From Ipomoea triloba (Eukaryota; Streptophyta; Magnoliopsida; Solanales; Convolvulaceae), in the NCBI RefSeq assembly GCF_003576645.1, contig NC_044916.1, positions 27,727,711 through 27,791,710 on the forward strand: a DNA stretch of 64,000 nt, given 5' to 3'. The position numbers were made by a program, and so were the translations under genes. Positions 13,148-24,615 of this stretch are shown one piece after another (position 1 is the first letter of the stretch; the number at the start of each line of letters is the position of its first letter). Under the pieces are notes generated by a model. It searched no databases. It worked only from the letters and a program-made list of their open reading frames with translations, and had not been told where the DNA came from.

Positions 13148-15920
13148 AGCCTCCCAAATTGGCAAAAATTATTTATTGTGAATCAACGTCCATCATGTAT
13201 ATTGTAGATTCTGATTTAAATTATGTACATTTAATTAACATATTATGTATCTTATATTAACAATTTATATACTTACAAATAAATTAAATGTACATAATAT
13301 GTTAGTTATGAATACATAACACATTAACTACAACATGTAAATAATCATTAACTAACACTACATAATATATTAACTGGAATTACATGATTTAAACATGGTC
13401 TATATGTCCAGTAAATCCTAGCCCATGATATAATTATTAGCAAATTGGGTACTCTGTACAAATCAAGCATGCATTTTGCTTTCTTTAATTGAGCCAGCTT
13501 CACTTTTGTCGCATCAGCGCTCGGATTGCTTTTAATAGAGGGAACTAGGGAAGTGAGGGTCCTTGAATCACAACCTGTCCATAATGTATTTAGTCATTAT
13601 AAATGCTCGTATTTCACATGTTATAAGAGATATTTTTTGGTCAATTGCGATTCAGTGATTTTAATGCATTATATTGTATACATATTTTTTTTTAACAAAA
13701 AAAAAATAAATTCAAATACATAGTAATTACAGTACAATTGTAAGTCCAATCACACATCACTAGTGAGCATAATTTCATCCACATATATTCTTTGATACTT
13801 CACAATTAGATATCTCGAGGCCTCAATATAATGCATTACAATCACGTGTAAAGGCTTGTTTAGTTCAATTAAATTTATTAATCCAGTTCATATGTTAAAA
13901 AAAAAAAAAAAGAATAATAGCCAGGGGCCGGGGCTTTGAATACAGGGATCCCACATATGGAAGACGAAGGGACTGGTCGGTTGGGTCATCAAAGCAGGAG
14001 TGTATGTAGTGTGCTCACGGGTGCTAACTGATCTCTCTCGCTGGCTTTTAGGGTGGGCCAATCTGCCCCCCTTTGGCCTTAGCTTGCTGTTTGTAACTTG
14101 TTGAATCTCAATTCTATCCTGATTTTATCTTCATGGTAACAACCTTTTTTTTTTTTAAGTACTACTTACTCTGTCATTCAATGCAGTATCTGTTTATAAT
14201 TTCTTTCTCAACTTATTTGAAACACAAAGAGTCAATACCGTCTCCACTAAAGTTCTGTCATGAGAGAGTCGTGCCACTAAACCACAAAGTCATTGGTTCA
14301 TGATAACAACTTTAATCACATTCAATTTGTATGCTCTCCCTCCTATGCTGCACCTAGTACTGTCACTTTCTTCTTTATCTGGCATTCCCCAATTGAAAAC
14401 TGTTATTCCTATAGTGTGGTGGTGTTGCAGGGTTTGGAGCGTAATAGAGTCTCATGCATACTAGCTAGCACGCCTAATAGAGTCCCATGCATAAATGATT
14501 ACCTTACTAGTTAGCTAATATATGGGAATTCCTATTGATACGATCCCACATCGACTCCATAAGTGATTGTGGAGTGATATAATTTTTATGGTGGAGTTAA
14601 GGTCTTGGCTTGAGTATCGGACCAACTATGGAGTTCTTAAAATTTTGCATGCAAATTTACATGTACATAGTTAATTATTTGACGAATTCAAAGTGAGGTT
14701 ATATTAGTTAATAAATATAAAACATTGTAAAGTTACAGTTGGTTTTGGTAGAAATAGCAAGGTTTGTATACATATGATGGTAGAAGAGACAAGATCTAAT
14801 CTTTTCCTGCAAAACAATGAAAGCAATTGGTGTGATCATGGTTGGCTTATTAGAATCTTATAATGTTGTGTGTTTCCACACCATGTGGTAGCTTTACAGA
14901 CATGGTATTGGGAGAGAGATAGATGGAGATAGGGAGGGTGTGAAAGAGAGATGATGCCCAGATCTGTAACTTGTCTCATCACCAAACATGCTTCCAAGAT
15001 GCACAGCACCTCTGCAGCTACCAGTGTGGACCCTTCAAAACTAACCCCTATCCCAATTTTCTATTCTTGATTACAAAAAGGTAAAATTCCTCGTACTCAT
15101 ACTTTGACCTCACAAGAATTGTGAAAGGGTTAAATTATCGTTATTGGGTGTAATTTTTCACTCGAGAAACAACTGAGCTACCTATGAAGGCACCTGTTTT
15201 CTATTCTTGTCAAGGCCGAATATTAATGAAACTCATCATTATATTATGAAAGATGTTCCATATTGCAAGGTGAATCACTGACCTAATTATTCAATTTTAG
15301 TGTACTGTATTCATTTTTAGTGTATTACCTAAAAATGAACTTACAACAAATTAAAAATAAAACTTTAACATGTATTAGTAACTCTAGTTTGTAATGTCAA
15401 CCATAGTATAATTTGTGTAGCTAATGGAACCTTGAGGGCCAAAACCACCCATATATGATCATATATGCATACCACCCAAAGCAAAGCAAGCAAAAGGACC
15501 ACTTAACCCATGGCCGGCCAGTGGCCTTGCCAAATCTGCTTGCATTATTTATGATCGTTACACCAACATGTATATATCATTCAATGAAGCAGTATACTTA
15601 GCTTGGCCTAGTTCTACACTGGGGTTCCAATTGCATATATTGAATAGGGATGAATATGAGCATTAAGTGAGGTGAGTTGCAGAAAGGAATGGAAGCAATA
15701 GAAGGCCCTGAATCTTCTTCACTGTATATATATATGCCATGGGGACATTATGTAGCTCACGAGGTGGGTGTGCTCACTGCTATATATATATGCTACATAT
15801 ATAGCAACCTAGCTGTAATCGACTCAGGTCCTTTCAGTAATATTATCTGTACTTGACCTTTTAAGTCCTTTATCGGCCTCCTTTCAACAATATAATTTCC
15901 TATTCCTAGTCAGTTGATAT
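13148..15920. other. Gene-free AT-rich region with repeat fragments
   Basis: No convincing gene is present. A patch at about 13919-14140, after a run of A bases, is GC-richer than its surroundings and ends near a run of T bases; its short frames match no family I recognise. Around 14535-14640 is a sequence starting near tgatacgatcccacatcgac, a wording I associate with LTR fragments, but no partner is visible. The 15490-15830 stretch has several short TATATA runs. Confidence 0.5.
14160..14315 (-). mobile_element. SINE-like retroposon fragment (family 1)
   Basis: Read on the minus strand this begins with a tRNA-like head (GTGGTTTAGTGGCACGACT), passes a weak B-box region and continues into ATTGACTCTTTGTGTTTCAA followed by TTGAGAAAG and ACAGAGT motifs. 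The same order appears at 26768-26915, 49905-50050, 57925-58065 and 61975-62085 with moderate divergence. This is what a dispersed tRNA-derived SINE family looks like. Confidence 0.55.
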
Positions 15921-15921
15921 C

Positions 15922-16384
15922 ACTGTTGCAAAAATCCCCGCCTAGACACCCGCCTAGGCGCTAGGCGCTCCTAGAGCGAGGCGAATTGCTCCCTAGGTGT
16001 CCACCTAGGTGGCCGGCCGCCTAGGATGCCGCCTGTCTAGCGCCTAACTCGGCCGATTAGCGGCCGACTGGGCCGAATTTGGCCGAGTTAACTCGCCCAA
16101 CTCGGCAGAGTTAGCCGAGTTAACTCGAGCAAGTCGGCCATGTTAATTTTACTATTACATTTATATATATTTAAATTTATTTATTTATATAAGTAAGAGA
16201 AATAAGATATATATATATATAATATAATATATGACATACATGCACACACATGAATTAATTTTTTGTTTTTATAGGTCGTCGCTTAGAACAATTTAGGTAC
16301 CGCCTAAGCGCCGTCTAGATCGCTTAGGCGCTAGGCGCTAGTCTACCGCCCGACTAGCGCCTAGCGCTTAGTCTTTATTGACCT
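15922..16384. repeat. Inverted-repeat element built of CCTAGGCGC / GGCCGA motifs
   Basis: Both ends of this roughly 460 bp stretch are packed with overlapping copies of CGCCTAGGCGCTAGGCG-like sequence, and the left half also has a cluster of CTCGGCCGA/GGCCGAGTTAACTCG motifs. Between them lies a plain AT-rich spacer (16145-16270). The left and right GC-rich blocks are largely complementary to each other and are internally palindromic. It resembles a MITE with subterminal palindromes. I see no target duplication and no coding capacity. Confidence 0.6.
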
Positions 16385-16916
16385 ATCTATGCCCAACAGT
16401 TTTACTTTTAATCCCATTTTATTCACGATTTACATGATATGTTCTAATTCTTTTTAATAGAATACAGTTGTTATTCTTTTCTTTTTTCGTTTCACCAGTA
16501 AAATTTTGACATATAGCAAGAATTCTTGGCTTCTAGAATTAAATGATTGATCTGGTGAGTCAAGGGGGAGTACTGTACTGTATTTATGCTTAACAGTAAC
16601 CAATTTTTTGTCTAGTTGTTAAACGCGATATGGTTTTGGTTGGATTAATTAAACGTTTTCTGAAGTTGAGACCCACAAACTGCAAGCATTAAACTCTTCA
16701 CTGCATTATTGCAGAATGCAGATGGCGCAAATGGACACCATATATGCATCATCATCATCAATTCTGATCCTTGCTAACAGCCCGCCCAACCAAACTGTTG
16801 GGTATGTATTCCGTGCGAGACAAGGGACCTGCCCCACCTTAGCTTCTTCATCAAAATTTGCCACTAAACCAAACCATTCAGTACTACTGATTTTGAGATA
16901 CAATTTTGTCTAATTC
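16385..16916. other. Gene-free spacer
   Basis: This is AT-rich sequence with short frames on both strands overlapping each other at 16706-16913. These look like chance frames around a CATCATCATCATCA run. I see no family resemblance. Confidence 0.55.
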
Positions 16917-17066
16917 AATAAACACTATAATTAAACCTGGAGGAAGTGGTTGAGTGGAAGAGACTCATTCGCCCTTAACTAAAGGTCAAAGATTTATCTA
17001 GCGATTAGTCATTGTGTCCCGCAGTAAAAACTTGAGCTACACCCAAAAAATAAACACTATAATTAA
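16917..17066 (+). mobile_element. Short SINE with 18-bp target-site duplication
   Basis: The 18-bp sequence AATAAACACTATAATTAA occurs exactly at 16917-16934 and again at 17049-17066. Between them is a 114 bp insert beginning ACCTGGAGGAAGTGGTTGAG and ending in CACCCAAAA. The head resembles a tRNA A-box region, and there is a weakened B-box around GGTCAAAGATTTATC. A long exact direct repeat flanking a short tRNA-like insert with an A-ending tail is diagnostic of LINE-mobilised SINE insertion. The perfect flanks suggest a fairly recent event. Confidence 0.8.
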
Positions 17067-17756
17067 GAGCAACTTCAATACATACTGAAAATAATGTTGG
17101 AAATTTAAAAAAAAAAAAAAAAAAAAAAAGTAGGGAAGATTGAGGAAGCAAAAGATTTTACATTTACTAGGAAGGAGGAGGTTTGTCTGGCAAGATCAAA
17201 GGTATGACTTTTCTACATCATCTGCATATGAAAATTCAGCAAAAGCTCAGTTTTGCATGGGTCCCTGCCTTTGCGTTGCTGTTTTCCTCAGCTTTACAGC
17301 TGGTATGCAACACCCCCCCAAAAGAAAAAGTTTTTGAGGAAATTACAGAGAATGTTTTACCTTTTGTTTTTTTGTTTTTAGTTAGTGTGTCAAAGATTTG
17401 GTATGATCCAATTTGCTTTATTAATGAAATTAAGAACGTAGAATTAAGCAGAAAGAGAAGCACATACAGTGGAGTCAAAAGGCCAGGTATAGTACCGCAT
17501 CACCCAGAATCTTTGGTTAGAGCTCTACTAAGAGAGTGGGGTGTTGTCGTGTTGGTAATAAAAATCATGTATAATAAATTTAACTAAGAAAGTGTAAATT
17601 ATAATTGAATAGGTAATCTTTTAGTATAAGAATCATGATTCATTTACTAGTCTACCCATTTTGAGTACACTTCTATAACATTGTATGACATGATAGTATA
17701 ACTTAGAAATCTTGTTATTATAAATAGTATTAGGTATAATTATATATAGAAAACAT
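17067..17756. other. Gene-free spacer with poly(A) run
   Basis: A run of about 22 A bases lies at 17108-17129. A 134-codon open frame at 17183-17587 has no recognisable domain, odd composition and no homologous feel, so I treat it as chance. Confidence 0.5.
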
Positions 17757-18255
17757 TTACTTTTGGTCTCTTGACTATTGTGCATGTATTAAATTTGATC
17801 ATTAACTATTAATATTTTTAAATTAGGTGCATGACTATGTAATTTGTAGCACAGTTAGTCCTTGAATTTAATATTTTTAAATTAGGTGCATGACTATGTA
17901 ATTTGTATCACATTTGGTCATGTCGTCCAATTTTATGGTCAAGTTTCTAGCCAACTATTGCCAAAATTTCAACAAAAAAATAATACGTTATAATTAAAAG
18001 AGTATTTTTGGCCAAATATTACCATAAAAATTATTTTTCTCGTTGAAATTTCGACAATAGTTGGCCAAAAAATTAGACTATATGACAAAAATGTGATACA
18101 AATTCTATATTCATGCACCTAATTTTGAAAATATTAATAGTCAAGGACCAAATGCGATACAATTTACATAATCATACACCAAATTTTAAAATATTAATAG
18201 TTAAGGATCAAATTTGATACATATACAATAGTCCAGTGACCAAAAATTAAATGTG
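17757..18255. mobile_element. Foldback/hairpin element, arms about 220 bp
   Basis: The left arm (about 17757-17975) and right arm (about 18035-18255) are inverted copies with only a short spacer between them. Each arm carries two tandem versions of an approximately 75 bp unit centred on TTAGGTGCATGACTATGTAA and GGTC(C/T)TTGACTATT. The spacer includes the paired AAATTTCAACAAA and TCGTTGAAATTT ends. A transcript would form a long hairpin. No reading frame of note is present. Confidence 0.7.
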
Positions 18256-19805
18256 TTCTTATATATATTATTTGTGTACTACCAATATTGTTATCAATAG
18301 TACTTGATATGATTATATAAATTTATAAATGTAACTAGTATAGTAGTATTACACTATTACTAGTATCCTTGAAAGACCCTTTAATTTTTAACAAATTGAT
18401 ATTTTTGACTTTTATTATGTAATAAATCAATCTCTCATTTTATTAATACTTTCACTTTTAATCCCAAGTTGATATTGGAATTATATTTTTGGTCCACAAG
18501 TATTTAAAAATAAAAATTGTGAAATAAGCCTCAAACAGTAATAAATTACACAGTACAATTAAATCCATGAACTTCAAAAAGTTACAATTAAACTGTCAAA
18601 CTTTAGAAAAATACAGTAATTAGATTTTGTTTTTTGTACTTATTATTGCAAGTAAGATTTGGTTAATTTCCCTATTAGATGTCCATAATAATAATAATAT
18701 TGTTATTATTATTATTATTATTTAAACTTCTTTTCCCTCTTTGGAGAATCATCGGCAATGATTTTTCAATGGTAGCACGCATCAACCATAATTTTCTCGT
18801 TCAGTTCTTCAACCAAACAAACCAAACAAGGAACAAAATATGGGACCCAACACACATACTTCTTCCATAAAATCTAAGAAATCATCCTACACTTTGCAAT
18901 AATAACCACATTATGGATGGTTTTGCCTTATTAAATATGGTATGCACGCAAATTAAGTACTTTGTACTCAGATGCCACATTTGTAGTTTTTATTGAGGGA
19001 ATGTCAAAGGATTAAATTAAATTTCGTGGTGGAGTATTGACTTGACTATTTGGGCTGCAACAGAAACAAAAAGTATAATAAATATTACTATATTGTAATG
19101 GAATCAATAGTACTCAAAATAATTTGATTGTCTTGTTTTGGTAAATATGTTATTGTAAAGCATGCAATATGAAATTTCATGTAAAATTATGGTATGGTAT
19201 ATGTGAAAAGTTGGTAAAAAGAGTTGGGAAGTCAAAGATGGATCGGAGAGCTAGGCGGGCAATATAATGGCATTTGGCATGGGAGTACAATAGCACAAAG
19301 AGATTGGTAAACTCAATGATTTGTGCAATTCAAAGCTGACACGAACCCAAAGGTCAAAGCTAACATTCAGAAAATCTAAACAAAAATATATGTTCTGATC
19401 GAAATCAAAAAGTCTCCAAAGGACTCACACTCATATCATGTACCAAACCTTGTGTGCATAAAAATAAAAATAAACAAAAATAATCAATTCAACATACCGA
19501 CAACCAAACTTCTTCCTTCACAATTCACATGCAAACAATGCGACTTCACTCTCTCCGATCCTTCGCTGCGCCTTCTTGTTTTTTAACTACTACTACTAGT
19601 ACGTTTTGTTTCTTTCGTCAACAAATTAATTAAAATATTAAATTCATAGCATTCAAAACAACACTAGGAGTTTTCCAAAAATAATAATAATAATAATAAA
19701 TAAATAAATAAATAAAAATTGGAAGACCCAATGTGATAGACTTGACTTTAGATACAAAAATCCTGTTTTTTTTCAATGTGTCACCTCTTTCGGGACACTT
19801 GGGTG

Positions 19806-19848
<43 letters not shown>

Positions 19849-19946
19849 CTCTCTCTCTCTCTTTTTACATTAGGTTTCCCAACTTACTTTTAATCATACT
19901 GAAAAAACTCAAATATATGTACTCTTAAGAATATATATATCTTTTT
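18256..19946. other. Gene-free AT-rich region
   Basis: No gene is seen. There are (ATT)n/(AAT)n runs near 18688-18721, (AAT)n/(AAAT)n near 19680-19716, and a poly(T) run of about 40 bases followed by (CT)n at roughly 19809-19862. Confidence 0.6.
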
Positions 19947-21520
19947 ATAAAATTTTAGGAAAATGATCAAATAGACCCCTAAACTTTACACCAAAAGTCA
20001 ATTAGGCACCTAAACTTTTCAAAAATGCATTAAATGCTTTAACATATCAAATTGAGACAATAAAGCCCAAGAATTGATAAATGACCTATTATTACAGACC
20101 ATTTCAATTAAAATTCGTTGCCATCTTCGGCGGAATGTGACCAAAAGGTCGCCTTTTTCGGCGAGGGCGACCAGTAAAGGTCTCCTTCACCAGAGAAGGC
20201 AACTAGATCATGTCACCTTCTCCTCTAAGCTCAATCTCCATCTTTAAAAAATAAATCAACGGAGGAAGAGGCATGTATGCCTCATCCTCAGATTTGTACG
20301 TAGCAAGAGGTAGTTGCCTCCTCCTTCGTCGACCTTGACGGATGAGGAGGCATGGTTGCACCCTCATCCATAGGTGTGGTCGGAGGGGGAGGCAATGACG
20401 AGTTGGACGAAGGAGGCTACCCCCTCCTCTGTTAGTTGACAATTTGAACTGAGGAGGCATGCATCTTCCTCCTCCTCCATCATCAACGACTTGGACGGAG
20501 ATGGAGGAGGTTGCCCTCTCCTCCGTTCGTAGACGACTTGGGTTGCATCCTCCGTCATAGTTAGTTAAAAAAAAAGATTTTATATGTTCTACTTGCTATA
20601 AATGTTATTTGCATAAATTTGTAGAGTTAAATGGTTCAATTGCACACTTTTTTATTGGTTGATGGTACATCTAATTACACAAACGATAAAAGTTTGATGA
20701 CTTATTTTACGCTTGTGATGTTGATGTGGACTTCAAGCTATCAATTTTATTCAATATAAAGACATAATACAACTTGTGAATCACAAGCAAAATAACTTTA
20801 TAAAGCATAAAATATCATAAAATTTTAGAAAAAAAAAGGTCAAATAGATCACTAAACTTTATATGAAAAAATAATTAGGCATTTAAATTTTAAAAAGTTG
20901 TATTTAAACAAATTAACTTGCCATTTTAGTGTATTTGACCTTAATAGCCCATTATCCCTCTAGATTAAAAAAAAAATCAGAAATTTCCAATGTGACAGCT
21001 TACGTGTCAAGTCACACGTGCAAATTAGCTTACGTGTCGAGCTACCTATGTAAATTAAAAATAAAATAAAATATAGTTATAATAATATTTTATTTATAAA
21101 ATTATTTTATAAAATTATCGTCGCTTTCAAGGCCGTCATCACACACCAGCGAACAGGGATTGACAACATGTTCGCAGTTTACATTCTTCAAACAGAAGAA
21201 GACAATTGACTGGTCACCTTCTTTAGATTGAGGAAGAAGGAAATGCCGGTCACCTTCTTCATACAAAAGAAAAGGGCGACCGGAGGTTGCATTTGTTGTT
21301 GTTGCTTGTGAAGTTTGTCGAAAAATAATATTTTGACATTAAAAAAGTAAAATATATCATATCATCGTCTTTTTAATAATAACATGTTTATTACCCGTAA
21401 ATAAAAGACTTGACTACATAGTTTTATTAAATTTAAATATTTAAGTATAACTTTTTAAAATTTGAAGGATTAAGGTATAAAATTTAGAGGTGTATTTTAC
21501 TCATTTCCTTAAAAATTTTC
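19947..21520. mobile_element. Mutator-like TIR element(s), family 2, copies 1 and 2
   Basis: Left ends at about 19957 (GGAAAATGATCAAATAGACC) and about 20827 (AAAAAAAGGTCAAATAGATC) both pair with the single right end at about 21490-21511, read in reverse as AAGGAAATGAGTAAAATACACC. The sequence AAAATTTT precedes both left ends and follows the right end, consistent with an 8-9 bp target duplication. The interior contains GC-richer blocks (20110-20560 and 21115-21300) built on GGTCGCCTTCTTC-like and GAGGAGGCA-like motifs, also present in the copies at 24843 and 47807. Long frames in these blocks are low-complexity and probably not genes. Confidence 0.55.
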
Positions 21521-21942
21521 ATATATTTGATAGGGATTTCATTTTTCCAACAACCTTGTGAAGTGGTTTCTAGCTAGCTTTCTGAATGCCTGCCTGTCAA
21601 GACTCACCAGCTTAATTAATTTTATATACGGTTTATATCAAAATATATTGTTTCATATCATCATATAAACTAAAATTTAAAATGTTGTTGAGGTCATGGT
21701 ATATTACATTCCTTTATTTCATCCTTACTTTTCATTCATTGGTTAATATTTCAATAAATAATATAAAAATGTGATAAGTTATGATGGTATTCAACTAAGA
21801 ACAAAAAATACCAATCAAAATACATCATTTGATATAATATCTTCGATTCTCCGCCAATACATAATCTCTATTCTTTTCTTTTTAGTGATTAGGGAAGCTC
21901 ATAACCACTTCATTCACGTGTAATAATTAGTAAATCAAAAAT
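21521..21942. other. Gene-free spacer
   Basis: Plain AT-rich sequence with no feature I can support. Confidence 0.6.
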
Positions 21943-22141
21943 TGCCCGTAAGGGCAGCCCAAGTGTAAGAGAGTTACACCTGCAGTCGAGAGGTCGTGGG
22001 TTCGAACCTCAAGCCCTTGGATTTGAGCCGGTCAGCTATGAGTAACCTAGTCTGGTTTACCTCCTTGTGATCCTTTATCGGCTAGGGTTTACTCACATAC
22101 TCACCCAATGAGGGTACCTCGTTAATCCAAAAAAAAAAAAA
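21943..22141 (+). mobile_element. tRNA-derived SINE with A box, B box and poly(A)
   Basis: The head GCAGCCCAAGTGTAAGAGAG is followed by the textbook RNA polymerase III B box GGTTCGAACC at about 22000-22009. A non-tRNA body with CCTCCTTGTGATCC and TACTCACCCAATGAGGGTACC follows, then an A-rich tail at 22128-22141. The sequence AAATCAAA on the left and AATCAAAC on the right may be the remains of a target duplication. It is far too long and A-tailed to be a tRNA gene. Confidence 0.75.
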
Positions 22142-22929
22142 TCAAACAAGAAAGGTAGGATGGAATGTTTGGTAGGATGTAATTGTAATTCGATTCCTAT
22201 CAAATTCCAAGAAATTACAATTTCATTATTTGATTGGAGGGAATTGTTAATTCCTTGGGGGCCTAAGAATTACAATTTCATCCAACCATGAAATTGTAAT
22301 TCCTAGAGTCCCCTAAGAATTGCAATTTCACACTTTGTGGAATTGAATTTCATGAAAAAATATCATTTTATCCTTATTATATTATTATTATATAAGAATA
22401 AGAATATTTTAATCTTTATTCACTTCTTTCCTTTTAATTTTTCATCCTTCTATTCTTTCTTTGTAATTTAAGTTCACATTTTATTTTTCTTTTTGAAATT
22501 ACAATTCCTTCTCTCTAATTTTTTCCTTACCTGATCCATAATTTCCTCCTTTCAAAAGGCTTTGAACACTAGAATAGTAGAGAGAAGGAAAAAAATATAA
22601 AGAAGATTGGAAAATTTTTTTAAAAAAAATGCCAGAAAAATTGTGCATGAAAGGGACTAGAGATTGATAAGGATGAGTAGATGAGAGAGAAGAAATGCAG
22701 AGGGAGAGAGAGAGAGAGAGAGAAACAGAGAGGAGATGGAGTGCACATATATTCATATTCTTGATTGCTATTTTTGTCTTTTCTCCATTTTTATGTCTGT
22801 AGAAGACGAGACGAGACGAGAGCGTGGAGTTTAGGCCACTTAAGCACGCACGCATACAATTTAATTTTGTTGCTCAACCAATCATTTCTAAAACAAATCT
22901 TAATTTGATTGAACCGTGCTACCATCAAA
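22142..22929. other. Downstream region of the cyclin gene
   Basis: This contains repeated inverted pieces of GAATTGTAATTC-like sequence (22175-22350), possibly a small MITE, and an (AG)n run near 22702-22721. A 118-codon minus-strand frame at 22499-22855 is driven by that run and is unlikely to be a protein. The nearest part is probably the cyclin 3' untranslated region. Confidence 0.5.
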
Positions 22930-24385
22930 TCATATAACTAGCTCTTGGATTCTGCTTTTCTTCATGAGCGGCTCTATGCCCCCCGGCCCCCATGATTCAT
23001 CTGATAAGCTTTCTTCGCAGCTGAAATTTGGGTCAATCACACAACCTGGGCCGCTGCTCGGAACATCTTCATTAACGTTGTTATTGTGTTTGCGCTTCTT
23101 GTTTGTCAAATCTTTGATGACTTGGTAGCAATCCTCCACTTTCTCCTGCAACATAACAACATTATTATATCATAAGATTGAGTGATTTTCCTGGGACGAT
23201 TATATTGTGAATTTGTGAAAAAGACAGACAAATAAGACCAAACCTGGTTGATTTTGAGGACACCTAGAAGTTGGTTTTGGTAATGGTCGGCATTGCAAGG
23301 CTCAACTTGACGAATGACGTGAAGCATGGTTGAAGCGGCCAATACAGAGGGCAAATATCGTACCAATCTTGAATCTACAAACAAAATACTTGAGAAGATT
23401 AGGAAAAGTAGAGAGTCAATAGTACTAAAAAAAATAAAGGAAAAGTGGAGTAAATAGCCTCATTTAATGACAATCTAAAAGCAGAAATTAAACTAAAACA
23501 ACCTTAAGAAGCAAATAAAAAAAAAGTGCAGGATTTGTAGGTGTTTCGATGTGGGAGGGGGAATATAATGAAAATGAAGAGCAAAAATTACCAGGAATGA
23601 GAGAGAGGAGGAGACACTCGCATCTTCTGAAGAACTCCCAGTGAAGATGGTTCTTCAATCCAAGTCTCCTTATAATGTGATCAAGAAATGAGAGTGGGGT
23701 GACTGGGTTCATCCTCCATTTCAGCGTGGAAAGCACCAGAAGCTCCATTCTCTGTATGGTCTTCGCTTCAAACACATATTTTGCATCCTCCACCTTATAT
23801 TATATATAAGAACTCAAGATTTAATTTGTAAACTCATCATCAATATATAAGAAACAATGTGAAATATGTATGTACCTGGAAATCTAGAAGAAGGGGGACA
23901 TGGATTTCCTCAACTTTCGCTGCCAAGGAAAGGCAAGTCACGGCGGCGAGTTGAATCATCCACGGCTCGTCTTTCTTGTAGTGAAGGGTGGAGAGAAATC
24001 TGTCGAGATAATTGACGGCCAAGATTGGAGTCAAGGCGGAGAATCCGTAGTGGGAAGTGACTTTAAGGATCCAGTGGACCGCTTCTGTTCTCGCCAGAGA
24101 CAGAGAAAGGTCAGTTTGTAGGTTTTCTGAGAGGAAATGAGTGTGTTTTTCTTTAGAGAAGAGAGATAGAAGCTCCTCGTCTTCCCAGAACATGTCTTGC
24201 TCCAGCAAGAGCAGAGGAACAAGAAGAAGAGGAGTATCAGTTGCTGTTGTTAAGGTGGTTGTTTCAGAATCCTCAGTTTCATCAAACGCTTCTTCCATTT
24301 CTTCTCCCCACCTTTCTTCTTCGCAGTAGAGAGCATCCAGCAAGAATGAAGATTGGGTACCCATATTCTTCTTCTTCTTTGGCAA
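22930..24385 (-). CDS. CYCD3: D3-type cyclin
   Basis: A D-type cyclin that partners CDKA to phosphorylate retinoblastoma-related protein at the G1/S transition. Exons on the minus strand are 24385-23876, 23793-23592, 23374-23244 and 23145-22930, giving 352 residues. The RB-binding LxCxE motif appears as L19-Y-C21-E-E23. The acidic region that follows ends in DMFWEDEELLSLFSKE, typical of CYCD3. The cyclin box runs from about 85 to 190 (HWILKVTSHYGFSALTPILA, LSLAAKVEEIHVPLLLDFQ). The C-terminal cyclin fold includes AKYVFEAKTIQRMELLVL and the family-typical IIRRLGLKN. The tail is short and Ser-rich (CVIDPNFSCEESLSDESW). A second in-frame ATG, MGTQSS at 24364, could be the true start; the first gives MPKKKKN ahead of it. 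A TATA-like box lies on the minus strand at 24557-24564, and the leader carries a GA run. Confidence 0.96.
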
Positions 24386-24615
24386 ACAAGCCTTAAATTA
24401 CGCTCTGCTCAGACTGACAGTCTTCTGTCCCATTTGTTTCCAGTTTGTGAGGAAGAGAGAGAGAGAGGGAGAGAGATTTGATGCACTTTGTTCTTAAAAA
24501 CAGAGGAGAGAAAAGGTAAAACCCAGAGGGGAGGAAGAAAAAGAAGGGGGAAGAGATTTTATAGGGAGTGGTCTGTCATGCTTGTGCTTTCTTCTTTATC
24601 ATTAATATTAGAAAT

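Noticed and set aside
15765..15800. GTGCTCACTGC, reminiscent of a miR156 passenger strand
   Set aside because: No TGACAGAAGA-type mature sequence lies within a plausible precursor distance; the rest is TATATA repeat.
16745..16775. Sequence resembling the complement of miR172 (ATGCATCATCATCATCAATTCT)
   Set aside because: It differs at several positions from the conserved miRNA, is a simple CAT repeat, and no complementary arm forming a precursor hairpin is nearby.
17183..17587. 134-codon open frame
   Set aside because: No domain, no splice context and a composition like the surrounding spacer; probably chance.
20203..20558. Overlapping minus-strand frames rich in Pro, Arg and Glu
   Set aside because: They follow low-complexity GAGG repeats inside a TIR element, and similar blocks in other copies do not keep the frame.
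21960..22010. tRNA gene suggested by a good B box
   Set aside because: No acceptor stem pairing or anticodon arm can be drawn, and the unit continues 130 bp to a poly(A) tail. It is a SINE.
22499..22855. 118-codon minus-strand frame below the cyclin gene
   Set aside because: Its only notable part is a poly(Ser-Leu) run from an AG microsatellite.
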